Source: Pedobacter schmidteae (GTDB lineage: Bacteria > Bacteroidota > Bacteroidia > Sphingobacteriales > Sphingobacteriaceae). From it: a stretch of 64,000 bases of DNA. Shown here in pieces: positions 42,553-50,774 of this stretch. How positions within the stretch are numbered: the first letter of the stretch is position 1; each line of letters begins with the position of its first letter. The notes under the pieces were generated by a model, which had not been told where the DNA came from, made no database searches, and was given only the letters and a program-made list of their open reading frames with translations. A program made the translations under genes and the position numbers. The stretch is from assembly GCF_900564155.1 (NCBI RefSeq), contig NZ_LS999839.1:4213097-4277096 (forward strand), in the 5' to 3' direction.

Positions 42553-43626
42553 ATGGATTTTAAAGATCAGATTTCCCAGCTAGCTTCTAGGGTTGAAAAG
42601 ATGAAAAACCAAATTCAAACTGAAGAGGCAACTAAGAATGCGCTTGTTATGCCGTTCATTCAATTACTTGGTTATGATGTCTTTGACCCCTTTGAAGTAA
42701 ATCCGGAATTCATTGCTGATCTGGGTATTAAAAAAGGTGAAAAAGTGGATTATGCGATCATGAAAGATGGTGAACCCATTATTATTGTAGAGTGTAAACA
42801 CCATCTGGAAAAGCTAGATCCGCATAATTCGCAATTGTTTAGGTATTTTCATGTGTGTAAGGCAAAGTTCAGTTTGCTTACCAATGGTTTGATTTATCGT
42901 TTTTATACAGATTTGAACGATGCGAATAAAATGGATGAGAAGCCGTTCTTCGAGTTCAATATCACTGAGATTAAGGATGCTCAAATTGAGGAACTTAAAA
43001 AGTTTCACAAATCTTATTTTGACGTAGAGAATATCTCAAATACTGCTTCTGATTTGAAATATACCAATGAACTTAAGAGTCTGATTACCTCCGAACTAAG
43101 GAACCCATCTGCGGTATTTGTTAAGCATTTTGCCAGTCAGGTATATCAGGGAAAGCTTACAGAAAAAATATTGTCGCAGTTTACAGAGCTGGTTAAAAGG
43201 TCTTCTAACCAGGTTTTAAATGATGCCATTACGGACAGGCTTAAAACTGCGTTGGGGAAGGAAGAGGCCAATAGTACCGAAAGTGAAGTTAAGGTAACCA
43301 GTCAACCCGTTATGACCGGTGAGAATGGAATTGTCACAACAGAAGAGGAAATTGAAGGTTTTTTCATTGTCAAATCGATTTTAAGAGAGCTAGTTGATCC
43401 AAAACGGATTGTTCATAGAGATGCACAAACATACTTTGCGATTCTATTGGACGATAATAATAGGAAGACCATTTGTAGGTTGTATTTGGGTAATAAAAAG
43501 TATTTGGTGGTGCTGGATGATAATAAGAAGGAGATAAAGCTTGAAATCCAATCGGTTGATGATTTGTATTCACATGCAGCGATCCTAATTGATGGAGTTC
43601 ACAAATTAAATGCGCTAAAGAAATAG
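42553..43626 (+). CDS. Solitary type I restriction HsdR N-terminal-like nuclease
   Basis: 357 residues. The N-terminal 160 residues are the HsdR_N PD-(D/E)xK fold: TEEATKNALVMPFIQLLGYDVFDP (E25 region), KKGEKVDYAIM (D66) and PIIIVECKHH (E80, K82), then LFRYFHVCKAKFSLLTNG. The motor domains of a real HsdR are absent, and no hsdM or hsdS lies nearby. The C-terminal half (about 265-350) has EGFFIVKSILRELVDPKRIVHRDAQTYFAILLDDNNRKTICRLYL, a domain often found at the end of these solitary nucleases, perhaps for DNA or nucleotide sensing. Probable defence nuclease. Confidence 0.85.
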   Translation: MDFKDQISQLASRVEKMKNQIQTEEATKNALVMPFIQLLGYDVFDPFEVNPEFIADLGIKKGEKVDYAIMKDGEPIIIVECKHHLEKLDPHNSQLFRYFHVCKAKFSLLTNGLIYRFYTDLNDANKMDEKPFFEFNITEIKDAQIEELKKFHKSYFDVENISNTASDLKYTNELKSLITSELRNPSAVFVKHFASQVYQGKLTEKILSQFTELVKRSSNQVLNDAITDRLKTALGKEEANSTESEVKVTSQPVMTGENGIVTTEEEIEGFFIVKSILRELVDPKRIVHRDAQTYFAILLDDNNRKTICRLYLGNKKYLVVLDDNKKEIKLEIQSVDDLYSHAAILIDGVHKLNALKK

Positions 43627-43723
43627 ATTTATCCTGATTTATAAACTCTTTTCGAAGTTCGTTCACATTCAAGATGGCGTATTAAAATTAAAATATTATT
43701 TAGAATACAATAAATACTATAAA

Positions 43724-44659
43724 ATGAGTTTGAAAAAAATAGATAAAATAATATATTATTATCAATTAGAAATTAATTTTGAAAAAGGTTTCTCTGCGAA
43801 TGATGGCAATCTCTTTAGGGAATTGTTTCATAGGTTATTACTCTTAGTTCAAGCTAAAGATCCTTCCAGATATGTTACTTCTCTTAATAAAACTTTATTT
43901 ATAAATGACATTGATTTTGACCCAAGTAGAAAGTTTATTTATGGGAAAATACGATTAATTAAAGATGAATTTCCTGAATTGATCCATACCGGAACTGATC
44001 AGACAAGAGAAATAGAAGCAGCTGAAGAAGAAGGGATAGTTGAAACAAGTCATTTTGTAATTGATTATTCAAGAAAAACAAAGTTCATGGCGATGGAATA
44101 TCATCAAAGTGGGGCGAAATATTTAGATCTAATAGATTATTTAAAGGAAATTGGTATCAAACAGAAGTGGATATCTGGAATTACGGTTTATAATGTAGTA
44201 CAAGATGTTTTAAAAGAATTAAAATCTCGTATCAATAACATTTCTGAAATGACAGTCAAAGTATCAAAAACTAATGTAGATGCCATTAAGAAAATTGACG
44301 TACCAACTTTTGAGGCCCTTGATAATATGCAAGATCATTTTGAACAGGAGTACGCGGAGATCAAATTAAAGTTTGACTATACAGATTTAACAAAAGCACC
44401 TAAAACTAGATCAACATTCATGACATTAATTGATCGCTTAGTAGCTAATAAGAAAAGGCTTAACAATTTCGATATACTAAAAATTAGAGCAGAAGACTCA
44501 TTAAAAAGAAACAAACTTGAAGCATTTAATTTACTTATCGACAAATTAAGCAGTGACATCAAAGTTGAAAAAAGAGAGAAGTCCCGGATCATATCCTCTG
44601 TACATATGTTTGAAATGATGTTTAAAGAACTAGAACGTATTAAATCCAGATTAAAATGA
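43724..44659 (+). CDS. Unrecognised soluble protein, first gene of a two-gene unit
   Basis: 311 residues, no membrane segment. The N-terminal part is beta-rich (IIYYYQLEINFE; KTLFINDIDFDPSRKFIYGKIRLIK), then FPELIHTGTDQTREIEAAEEEGIVETSHFVIDYSRKTKFMAMEYHQSGAKYLDLIDYLKEIG (cited in parts), and the C-terminal 110 residues are charged helices, probably coiled coil. I cannot assign a family. The layout of a beta-strand sensor-like domain with a helical tail and a small membrane protein as partner recalls DUF4747-type and KwaB-type proteins of defence islands, but this is only resemblance. Its stop overlaps the start of the next gene by 4 nt, and base composition is very AT-rich. Confidence 0.8.
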   Translation: MSLKKIDKIIYYYQLEINFEKGFSANDGNLFRELFHRLLLLVQAKDPSRYVTSLNKTLFINDIDFDPSRKFIYGKIRLIKDEFPELIHTGTDQTREIEAAEEEGIVETSHFVIDYSRKTKFMAMEYHQSGAKYLDLIDYLKEIGIKQKWISGITVYNVVQDVLKELKSRINNISEMTVKVSKTNVDAIKKIDVPTFEALDNMQDHFEQEYAEIKLKFDYTDLTKAPKTRSTFMTLIDRLVANKKRLNNFDILKIRAEDSLKRNKLEAFNLLIDKLSSDIKVEKREKSRIISSVHMFEMMFKELERIKSRLK

Positions 44660-45165
44660 AAAAAATACCAATTAAAGTATTCGATTTTTATTTAAGATTT
44701 TCTTTTATCGCAGACATCTTACTTAGTGTTGTTTTAATATTCTTTTTAGATAAAAAGGAATTGCTTTTAATACCTGAGAACAACATATTGCAAACCATTT
44801 ATTCTAATACTATTTCAACGAGTGTTTCAATAATTGGCTTTGGGCTTGCTGTACTAACAATTATTGTTACCTTTAAAACTAATATTAAGGCTAAGCTTTC
44901 GGATGAGGATTTTGAAAAACTAAATGGATTAGAGCTCATTTTATCTTCGTCGCATTATAAATCAATAGTGAGATTGTTTAGAAAGGTTCTATATGAAGTC
45001 ACATTTATATTTATTATTTTGAATATTTTTTTTGTCTTTCAGAACAATTTTATATACAACAACCTATTCTATATTTTGATATATTCAATAATTTCTATTT
45101 CTTTTGCTTTATTGAGAACTCTAATTGTATTATTCAAAATTTTAAACTTGGATAAATATAATTAG
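44656..45165 (+). CDS. Four-helix membrane protein, partner of the preceding gene
   Basis: 169 residues. Membrane segments lie at about 10-30, 52-70, 110-128 and 135-157. Between helices 2 and 3 lies a cytosolic loop (TFKTNIKAKLSDEDFEKLNGLELILSSSHYKSIVRLF). No catalytic motif is seen. The ATG overlaps the preceding stop (ATGA), so the two proteins are translationally coupled and probably act together. A membrane effector that depolarises the cell when the soluble partner senses infection is one reading (Kiwa and several other systems pair soluble and membrane proteins), but that is inference. Confidence 0.78.
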   Translation: MKKIPIKVFDFYLRFSFIADILLSVVLIFFLDKKELLLIPENNILQTIYSNTISTSVSIIGFGLAVLTIIVTFKTNIKAKLSDEDFEKLNGLELILSSSHYKSIVRLFRKVLYEVTFIFIILNIFFVFQNNFIYNNLFYILIYSIISISFALLRTLIVLFKILNLDKYN

Positions 45166-45641
45166 TTAGCTTTGCTTACCAATGCGATTGGATGCTTTTA
45201 TATTTATAATAAATATCTTAGTAAGTAATAATTTTGGAATTATTTCAATTTTGGCTAGCAATTCTCCAATTATGTCGACTACTTATTTCGCTTCAAAATG
45301 ATCACCCTTTTTCGACGAAAAAGCGGATGTTTGGTCAATTTTTAGATGGCTTTAAGGTATTCGAGTGGTGCTGGCGATTCAGTTACGTTTCCGGGTAAAT
45401 CTTGGTCCTAGTCATTAAATTACTTCTACACTAAAAGTACGTTTGGATATTAATGCATCTTTCGAATATGAGAATGGTACTTCTAGATTATTTTGTAGTT
45501 TGGCGTGGGTATTTCGCAAAAAGTTGTAACTAAATCTCATTTTAAAATGACAAGAGATTTTGGATCTCCGACTTAAAATCTTAATTCTTTATAAGTCTAA
45601 TGTGCATTTTAACTATATTCAACAGTAGATAATGTAGGTTT
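45166..45641. other. 476-bp gene-free stretch, possibly holding a decayed insertion-sequence end
   Basis: No frame of convincing length. Around 45240-45360 the sequence carries pieces such as CTTCAAAATGATCACCC and TTCGACGAAAAAGCGG, of the kind seen at ends of IS21-family elements in this phylum (alternating 'GTGATCATTTT' and 'TTCG' blocks). No transposase remnant is visible, so this is a weak suggestion. Confidence 0.25.
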
Positions 45642-46289
45642 ATGACAGAAAAAGAAAAAGCTATAGCCGATATATATAATACAGCTAGGAATAAATATCC
45701 TCAAAGCTTGCTATATGTTATGCCAGATGAGTTAAGTAAGAAACTAAAGTCCTTTATGCTCATCAGGGAAGATTTAACGTTCATCTTAGATGTCGCAGAA
45801 CAACTAATCTCTTTAAAAGAATCAGATGATCCCAGTACGACAATAGAATTTGCACTTTGGCAGTCAATTTTAATCACGTATGGAAAGTGTTTTACAGAAA
45901 ATAAGGCAGGATTTTCAAGGCTTGAGAAATCTTTACTCGAAAAGTATAATGTAAAGTATCAACTATTGCATGAACATTTAATGGAATTACGACACTCATA
46001 TATTGCGCATCGTGATGATACGGAGCATGAACAAGCTATGGTTTTCATCAAGGTGTCCAAAACTGGGTATATGTTGGATGCAGATACAGAAGATATAATC
46101 ATAGCAAGGAAATTAGCCAGTCCAAGAGTAGGGGATCTTAAGTCTCTCATAGAGTTACTGGACTTGTTAATAAAAGAGGTGACAATCAAAATCCAAAATA
46201 GCGGAGACAGGGCTCATAATGCATTCTTAAAAAAGTATACCCCTGAACAAGCAAAGTGTCTTTTGGTTAATAATATAAAGTTCAAATAA
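45642..46289 (+). CDS. HEPN/AbiU2-like protein
   Basis: 215 residues, helical and soluble. LHEHLMELRHSYIAHRDDTEHEQA carries an Arg-x5-His motif (R117...H123) followed by Arg-Asp, the HEPN RNase signature as found in AbiU2-like abortive-infection proteins ('lRnk.iAHrD'). An upstream helix (EFALWQSILITYGKCF) fits the HEPN four-helix bundle. HEPN proteins of this kind are often toxins that cut RNA. No partner antitoxin overlaps it, so whether it is an active toxin is open. It stands alone between two AT-rich gaps. Confidence 0.7.
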   Translation: MTEKEKAIADIYNTARNKYPQSLLYVMPDELSKKLKSFMLIREDLTFILDVAEQLISLKESDDPSTTIEFALWQSILITYGKCFTENKAGFSRLEKSLLEKYNVKYQLLHEHLMELRHSYIAHRDDTEHEQAMVFIKVSKTGYMLDADTEDIIIARKLASPRVGDLKSLIELLDLLIKEVTIKIQNSGDRAHNAFLKKYTPEQAKCLLVNNIKFK

Positions 46290-46372
46290 TCCTGATATTA
46301 ATTAGTGATTCACAAGTTCTATCAAACGTGCGGATATTTATATAGTTGCAACTGTTGGTTTTGCAAAAGCTG

Positions 46373-47059
46373 TCAATTCAATAAAGTTTTCATAAATGCA
46401 ACAGTCGAATTTAGTAAAGCAGGTACATGACCAGCTTTAATTTCTGAATAGCTGATGGTATTTAAATTCATTGCGTCTGCAACAACGCAAAAATTATAGC
46501 TGAGATGATATTCTTCTCCATAATTGCTGTATAGATACTGGTATAAAGCATCAGTGAATATGGCTAGTTCATCGATTGTATATTCTTTTATTTTCGCTAC
46601 AAACCAACATGCACCGACTTTTTTAACCCCATCTTCTTCAAACATAAAAACATGGTGTGGCAGTACTTGGATAGGTAAATCTTCAATTATTAAAATTGAC
46701 TTATGTTTTGGTCTTTTTAAATAGGTTATTTTAGCCTGAGGGCGAAGCTGTGAAAAGTCATACTCCTCAAATCTTTGAAGTATATCTATGTTTTTTTGAA
46801 ACATACTTTTTGTTTGGCTATTCTTTGCAGTTTCCTGCTTGTCAAGTAATATGTCTATTTTTGCAAGAATAAGCTCATTTGAGTCTTCTTTAAAGGTATT
46901 GCCTATGGTACTTAAGGAATGAATCCAATAGTTTCCACCTTCCTCGTTATCTTCTATTTTGGGTTTTGGATTTTTAAGTTTGTTAATTAAAGCTGCTTTA
47001 GAGGCAGCTGATTTTTTTCTGCGAAACTCGACGATATTGCTTATTGATATTTTTTCCAT
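46373..47059 (-). CDS. Unrecognised soluble protein in the defence-like island
   Basis: 228 residues, no signal peptide or membrane segment. The N-terminus is basic (ISNIVEFRRKKSAASKAALINKLKNPKPK), perhaps for nucleic acid or protein contact. The middle is helical (about 60-100), and the rest is mixed alpha/beta with QVLPHHVFMFEEDGVKKVGACWFVAKIKEYTIDELAIFTDALYQYLYSNYG (cited in parts). No family recognised. It converges with the HEPN-like gene, with 83 nt between them. It is AT-rich like its neighbours, which suggests acquisition by transfer. Confidence 0.7.
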   Translation of the reverse strand: MEKISISNIVEFRRKKSAASKAALINKLKNPKPKIEDNEEGGNYWIHSLSTIGNTFKEDSNELILAKIDILLDKQETAKNSQTKSMFQKNIDILQRFEEYDFSQLRPQAKITYLKRPKHKSILIIEDLPIQVLPHHVFMFEEDGVKKVGACWFVAKIKEYTIDELAIFTDALYQYLYSNYGEEYHLSYNFCVVADAMNLNTISYSEIKAGHVPALLNSTVAFMKTLLN

Positions 47060-47372
47060 TTATTTAATTTGGGTTAGGTAACGAAGCAAAAAATCTGACA
47101 AAATTTTTAAATATCTGATCATTTGATTGAGAGGTGAAACGATAGCTTGTCTAAATCCTTTGCAGATTTTGTTCCAGTTTTAGTGAGTATTGATTCTTTA
47201 CTCAAAAAAATATCTATTTAGAATGAGTGAATGTCTTTTAGCCTAACAAAGATGAGTTATTAGAATGTGTAAAGAACTAGAAAACAGAATCATAATTTAA
47301 TCGTAACTTCTATAATGTGAATTTTTGAGGATTAATTTACGTTTGCGTAGGCTATTTTACCCATGTTTAATC
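47060..47372. other. 313-bp gene-free stretch
   Basis: AT-rich, with no coding frame or hairpin that I trust. It includes the 12-bp motif TACGTTTGCGTA at 47338-47349, which recurs at 55322-55333 ahead of nutrient locus 2. Confidence 0.5.
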
Positions 47373-48407
47373 TTAACTAACCTTCTCCACCTTAAAAGCT
47401 ACTGGACTCTTCAGAAAATCCCCCTTATCCAACAGCCCTGCTATATCCTTAACAAGCTCTATCTTCACATCTTTAGATGTCACCTTATTCACCAAATAAA
47501 CATGATAAGCAGCCCCATACCGTTCCGCTGAAGTCAATTCATTAATGGTAATTATAAAACTAGGGAAGGAGGCAGCACTAGTGGCCTTAACCTCTATATA
47601 AACAGGATCACCATTCAAATCCGTATAAGAAATATCGTAACCATCTTTTTCATTTTCAGCAGCATGGTGCCTTAAAGTACTAGCTTCCACTTTGGTCAAA
47701 GTTTTCCGTAGATGTTGCATAACTAGGAGTTCACCTTGATTACCATGAATTATGGATTTTTTGGAATTGAAATTATTATAAGATGAATCAATGCTCCGGC
47801 TCTCGCTTTTAGGTTTTACTGGCTTTATTAATGAGTTTATAGCCAAACTAATATTTACTTCCGATACTTGTGGAAGTTCTGCAGCAAGAACAAGCAGCTC
47901 ACCTGCTTTTTCACTTAAAACCCCTTGGTTATTAACCTGTAATATATGGCTTTGAGAACCAGAGTAAACCAATTCGAACTTACAAATCTTATAGCCACTC
48001 TTACCTACAGCTTCCCAAGCCTTTGTCACGTAATATAATCCCGCATACGTATAACCGCTTTTAGGCGAAAAAGGAGAGCGGTGTTTATGTCCTCTTATTA
48101 CCCTAACTGGTAGGCCATTATTCATACTGAGCACCAAGCCAGCATTTCCTAGATTATCCCAGGATTGATCTTCAACCTGTTTGCCGTTTTTGTTACCTCC
48201 AGCTCCGGTATAGATAATGATGTTTCCAGAGTCTTCGTCATCCTCATATCCTCCAGATAACACGATTGCTGCCGTTCCTTCGTTACCATTACCATCAATG
48301 CCAGCTGCCCATTTTCGATGAAAGCCATTTGCCATCATGGATTTCCTATCCTCGAAATGATAGCCTTCATTAAAACCTTCTATTTCTCCAAAAACGATAT
48401 TAGTCAT
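47373..48407 (-). CDS. SRA (YDG) domain fused to DUF3883 nuclease: modification-dependent restriction enzyme
   Basis: 344 residues from the ATG at 48407. Residues about 5-160 are an SRA/YDG domain (VFGEIEGFNEGYHFEDRKSMMANGFHRKWAAGIDGNGNEGTAAIVLSGGYEDD and GLPVRVIRGHKH, cited in parts), which flips modified cytosine from DNA. Residues about 210-340 are DUF3883, a PD-(D/E)xK-like domain: GNQGELLVMQHL, KDGYDISYTD and PVYIEVKAT (D, then E-x-K). Together this is a predicted type IV restriction enzyme against 5-methyl- or 5-hydroxymethylcytosine DNA. A frame 12 codons longer exists, but its first codons overlap a promoter-like TTTG-TACTTTG, so I prefer 48407. Confidence 0.85.
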   Translation of the reverse strand: MTNIVFGEIEGFNEGYHFEDRKSMMANGFHRKWAAGIDGNGNEGTAAIVLSGGYEDDEDSGNIIIYTGAGGNKNGKQVEDQSWDNLGNAGLVLSMNNGLPVRVIRGHKHRSPFSPKSGYTYAGLYYVTKAWEAVGKSGYKICKFELVYSGSQSHILQVNNQGVLSEKAGELLVLAAELPQVSEVNISLAINSLIKPVKPKSESRSIDSSYNNFNSKKSIIHGNQGELLVMQHLRKTLTKVEASTLRHHAAENEKDGYDISYTDLNGDPVYIEVKATSAASFPSFIITINELTSAERYGAAYHVYLVNKVTSKDVKIELVKDIAGLLDKGDFLKSPVAFKVEKVS

Positions 48408-48594
48408 ATTGAGCGATAATAATTGTCGGCTGTCAAAGTACAAAAAAATATAATAATCTCCAGAATTTTGACTTTTATAACAACATAATAGGTGAGATGT
48501 TCAGAGTGTTATGGGGTATTATTCAGTGTTTTATAAGGTTTTTTGTATTTCAAAATCAGATTTGTTAATTTTAATTACACCTATTGAAATTACC

Positions 48595-48975
48595 ATGGCA
48601 GAAGCAATTATTATCCGGCGAGGCAGTGGATCATTACTGGTCGCCATTGAAATGCTCCTGATCAGTGCATATGCTACTTATTGGCTATGCAAAAAGTTTG
48701 ATTTGGACTGGATACTTGGAGTGCTGATTTTTATCAGCTGTATGTTTGTTATTGGCTTTCTGTTTTTCAGGATCCGCATATTCCGGTATATTTTCTCCAT
48801 CATTTTTTCTTTAGGCTGGGGATTCCTGGCGCTTGCGATAGCCTTTATGCTTACCAAATCTAATGTAAGTCCCTGGATATTATCCGTTGTGGTCTTCGGT
48901 TTAGGTCTTTTGGTGCATAAAAGCCACTTTACAGCACCGGATAATACCGAAGTCATTCATTATAGAGAACGGTAG
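48595..48975 (+). CDS. Small multi-pass membrane protein, unknown function
   Basis: 126 residues from the ATG at 48595 (MAEAIIIRRGSGSL), with four hydrophobic segments (about 12-30, 36-56, 62-84, 90-107) and a short polar tail (TAPDNTEVIHYRER). An upstream ATG at 48511 would add 28 residues that lack the character of a conserved N-terminus and include AT-rich promoter-like DNA; I judge it less likely. It is divergent from the SRA gene and convergent with the HIT gene. No family recognised. Confidence 0.6.
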   Translation: MAEAIIIRRGSGSLLVAIEMLLISAYATYWLCKKFDLDWILGVLIFISCMFVIGFLFFRIRIFRYIFSIIFSLGWGFLALAIAFMLTKSNVSPWILSVVVFGLGLLVHKSHFTAPDNTEVIHYRER

Positions 48976-49011
48976 TTATATGAAGTTTCGGCCGTTGTCT
49001 TCATGTTGTTC

Positions 49012-49377
49012 CTAATAACTCCCTTTCTCTGGAATGCAATACCTCACACCACCACGGGGATTTTCCATGTCTCCCTTGTATCTCGGTATTAAATGACAAT
49101 GGAAATGAAATACCGTTTGTCCGGCTGTTTCACCGCAGTTCATCCCGATGTTAAAGCCCTCGGGAGTATACCGCTCCAAAATAAGTGACTTAGCCACCTC
49201 AATTACATCCACCAAGGCATGCTTTTCGTCTTCTGTTAAGTTAAAATAGTCTTCTCTAACCACATTAGATATAATAAGCAAGTGCCCTGGAGAAACTGGG
49301 AAAGCATCTTCAATAATAAAGAAATACTTACTGGTATAAAGGATCTTATCTTTTGATATATCTAGAAAATCTTTCAT
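49012..49377 (-). CDS. HIT-family nucleotide hydrolase/transferase
   Basis: 121 residues. The histidine triad HFHCHLIPR (H91, H93, H95) is complete, with the typical preceding FNIGMNCGETAGQTVFH and N-terminal DAFPVSPGHLLIIS. HIT enzymes remove AMP or other nucleotides from phosphoramidate or adenylylated ends, including abortive DNA ligation products in the case of aprataxin. The start codon overlaps the stop of the HNH nuclease gene by 1 nt (TAATG), so the two are translationally coupled and probably functionally linked. Confidence 0.9.
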   Translation of the reverse strand: MKDFLDISKDKILYTSKYFFIIEDAFPVSPGHLLIISNVVREDYFNLTEDEKHALVDVIEVAKSLILERYTPEGFNIGMNCGETAGQTVFHFHCHLIPRYKGDMENPRGGVRYCIPEKGSY

Positions 49378-50408
49378 TAAAAACTACCTTTTAATTCAAT
49401 CTCGGGCTCCCAAGTGTGAACCGCCAATTCCTTTGCTAAGTTATATTGTTTTTCCAAAAAAGAGATGCGTTGTTGTCGTGTGTTCCCGGTTTGATTGATG
49501 ATAGTTTCTGCAAGGGGGTGTTTACTTTCAATGTAAAACTCATTGCGATTGTATAGTCTTTCCAGGAATCTTCTATGAGGTATTCTAGAGGATTTGGCGT
49601 TATTTACGCGCTTATCGGCCAGCACCAGGTTCCAAACTCCATTGATATTTGCACTTTGATTATAGTGATGTTTTTTATGAAGATGGGGGAGGAAATGATC
49701 TACAGCACAGATATCTACACCATCACACTTCTGGATAGAAATGTTCTGGAAGGAATAAAAACATTTCCCTTTTTGATAGCCATTCAATGAATCCCTTACA
49801 GAAGTGATGTTAACCCGCCTCATAAAATCATTTTCTACGAAAAGTAGTGAATCATCTTCGTCGTATTTTACTTCAAGCAGGTTCGGGTTAATCCTTAGAT
49901 TCCAGGCAGTTTCAACCAATTTCCACCTTGCTTCAACTTCCTGATCAAAATTCTTAAACTGAAATGCTTCCCTTAGCTTTAGTAAATTATCTGTAATAAC
50001 AATTTCCTTTTTACCAGCCACAAAGTTCTTTTCATAAAACAAGTTAGGTATCGCACCACCATTTACGTTCTGAAAGGCATCTATTACGTTAACAAAGCCA
50101 TATTTTTCTGTATCCCTGTATAGCTGATCCATACTTAATTCATTGTTTATATAAGAACGACAACTGTTTAGAAATTTGCTACTTTGTGAATTTCCCTGTT
50201 TATCGTTTGCTTTGAGATGTTCCACAATATGCCTGGCAAATGGCACAGCCAAGTCCGTTAATCTAATGTTAGTGGTTTGGCTATCCATTAAGTTTATCAA
50301 AGACTTTGCAAAGGCAAACTTATAGGTAGCAGAGTTTTTTCCGAACAGGATGAGGGCCCTCCATTGAGATTCCAGCGATGGATCGTTAATTTGAAATCTT
50401 GTACTCAT
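49377..50408 (-). CDS. HNH endonuclease coupled to a HIT protein
   Basis: 343 residues. The HNH/ββα-Me motif lies at about 210-270: GYQKGKCFYSFQNI, CAVDHFLPHLH (catalytic-type His 238), then NGVWNLVLADKRVNNAKS (Asn 260, Asn 270). The first Cys pair of the classical zinc knuckle is not kept (CFYS instead of CxxC). The N-terminal 200 residues are helical and of unknown role (perhaps recognition). The downstream HIT gene overlaps by 1 nt. HNH/HIT pairs may form a defence or repair unit, with the HIT protein handling nucleotide-blocked ends after cleavage; this is inference. Confidence 0.83.
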   Translation of the reverse strand: MSTRFQINDPSLESQWRALILFGKNSATYKFAFAKSLINLMDSQTTNIRLTDLAVPFARHIVEHLKANDKQGNSQSSKFLNSCRSYINNELSMDQLYRDTEKYGFVNVIDAFQNVNGGAIPNLFYEKNFVAGKKEIVITDNLLKLREAFQFKNFDQEVEARWKLVETAWNLRINPNLLEVKYDEDDSLLFVENDFMRRVNITSVRDSLNGYQKGKCFYSFQNISIQKCDGVDICAVDHFLPHLHKKHHYNQSANINGVWNLVLADKRVNNAKSSRIPHRRFLERLYNRNEFYIESKHPLAETIINQTGNTRQQRISFLEKQYNLAKELAVHTWEPEIELKGSF

Positions 50409-50532
50409 GACAAATCAAGGTACAAATATTTGGTAACTATGTCAGAATTTTGGTTATATATATGCAGAATTTTAAACTTCAGCTAAATCCAATAGACACA
50501 ATCCTTATATTCGTTTATCTATAATAACCCAC

Positions 50533-50733
50533 ATGAAAAAAATTCTGCTCTTTATTATTTTAACATTTTCTGTCATTGATGTCTATTCACAGCACACTAT
50601 CATACCGTGGTCTCCAGAAATAGAGAAGGAGTTGGGCGAACATATTGATGCTGAGCTAAGCAAGGTCGGCCTTCCGGCAAATCGTAAAGTTGTTTTAATA
50701 AACTGCGTTATTAGTAAATTGAAAAAACACTAG
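50533..50733 (+). CDS. Short secreted protein
   Basis: 66 residues. A signal peptide ends at DVYSQ (residue 20); the mature part is 46 residues, ending VVLINCVISKLKKH. The end resembles the C-terminus of larger Bacteroidota secreted proteins with 'C....lkk.yp', so the gene may be a natural small protein or a truncated relative. It is the only plus-strand gene between 48975 and 55376. Confidence 0.55.
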   Translation: MKKILLFIILTFSVIDVYSQHTIIPWSPEIEKELGEHIDAELSKVGLPANRKVVLINCVISKLKKH

Positions 50734-50774
50734 TGCCAGTAATATCTCTTTTAAAATAGCATAACCAATTCCAT

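Noticed and set aside
43370..43672. 100-residue frame antisense to the HsdR-N-like nuclease gene
   Set aside because: Its Asn/Tyr/Pro-rich composition mirrors the sense codons, and it overlaps a well-supported gene.
45166..45641. Intact insertion sequence
   Set aside because: Only fragments that resemble IS21-type ends are seen; there is no transposase frame and no terminal repeat pair that I could confirm.
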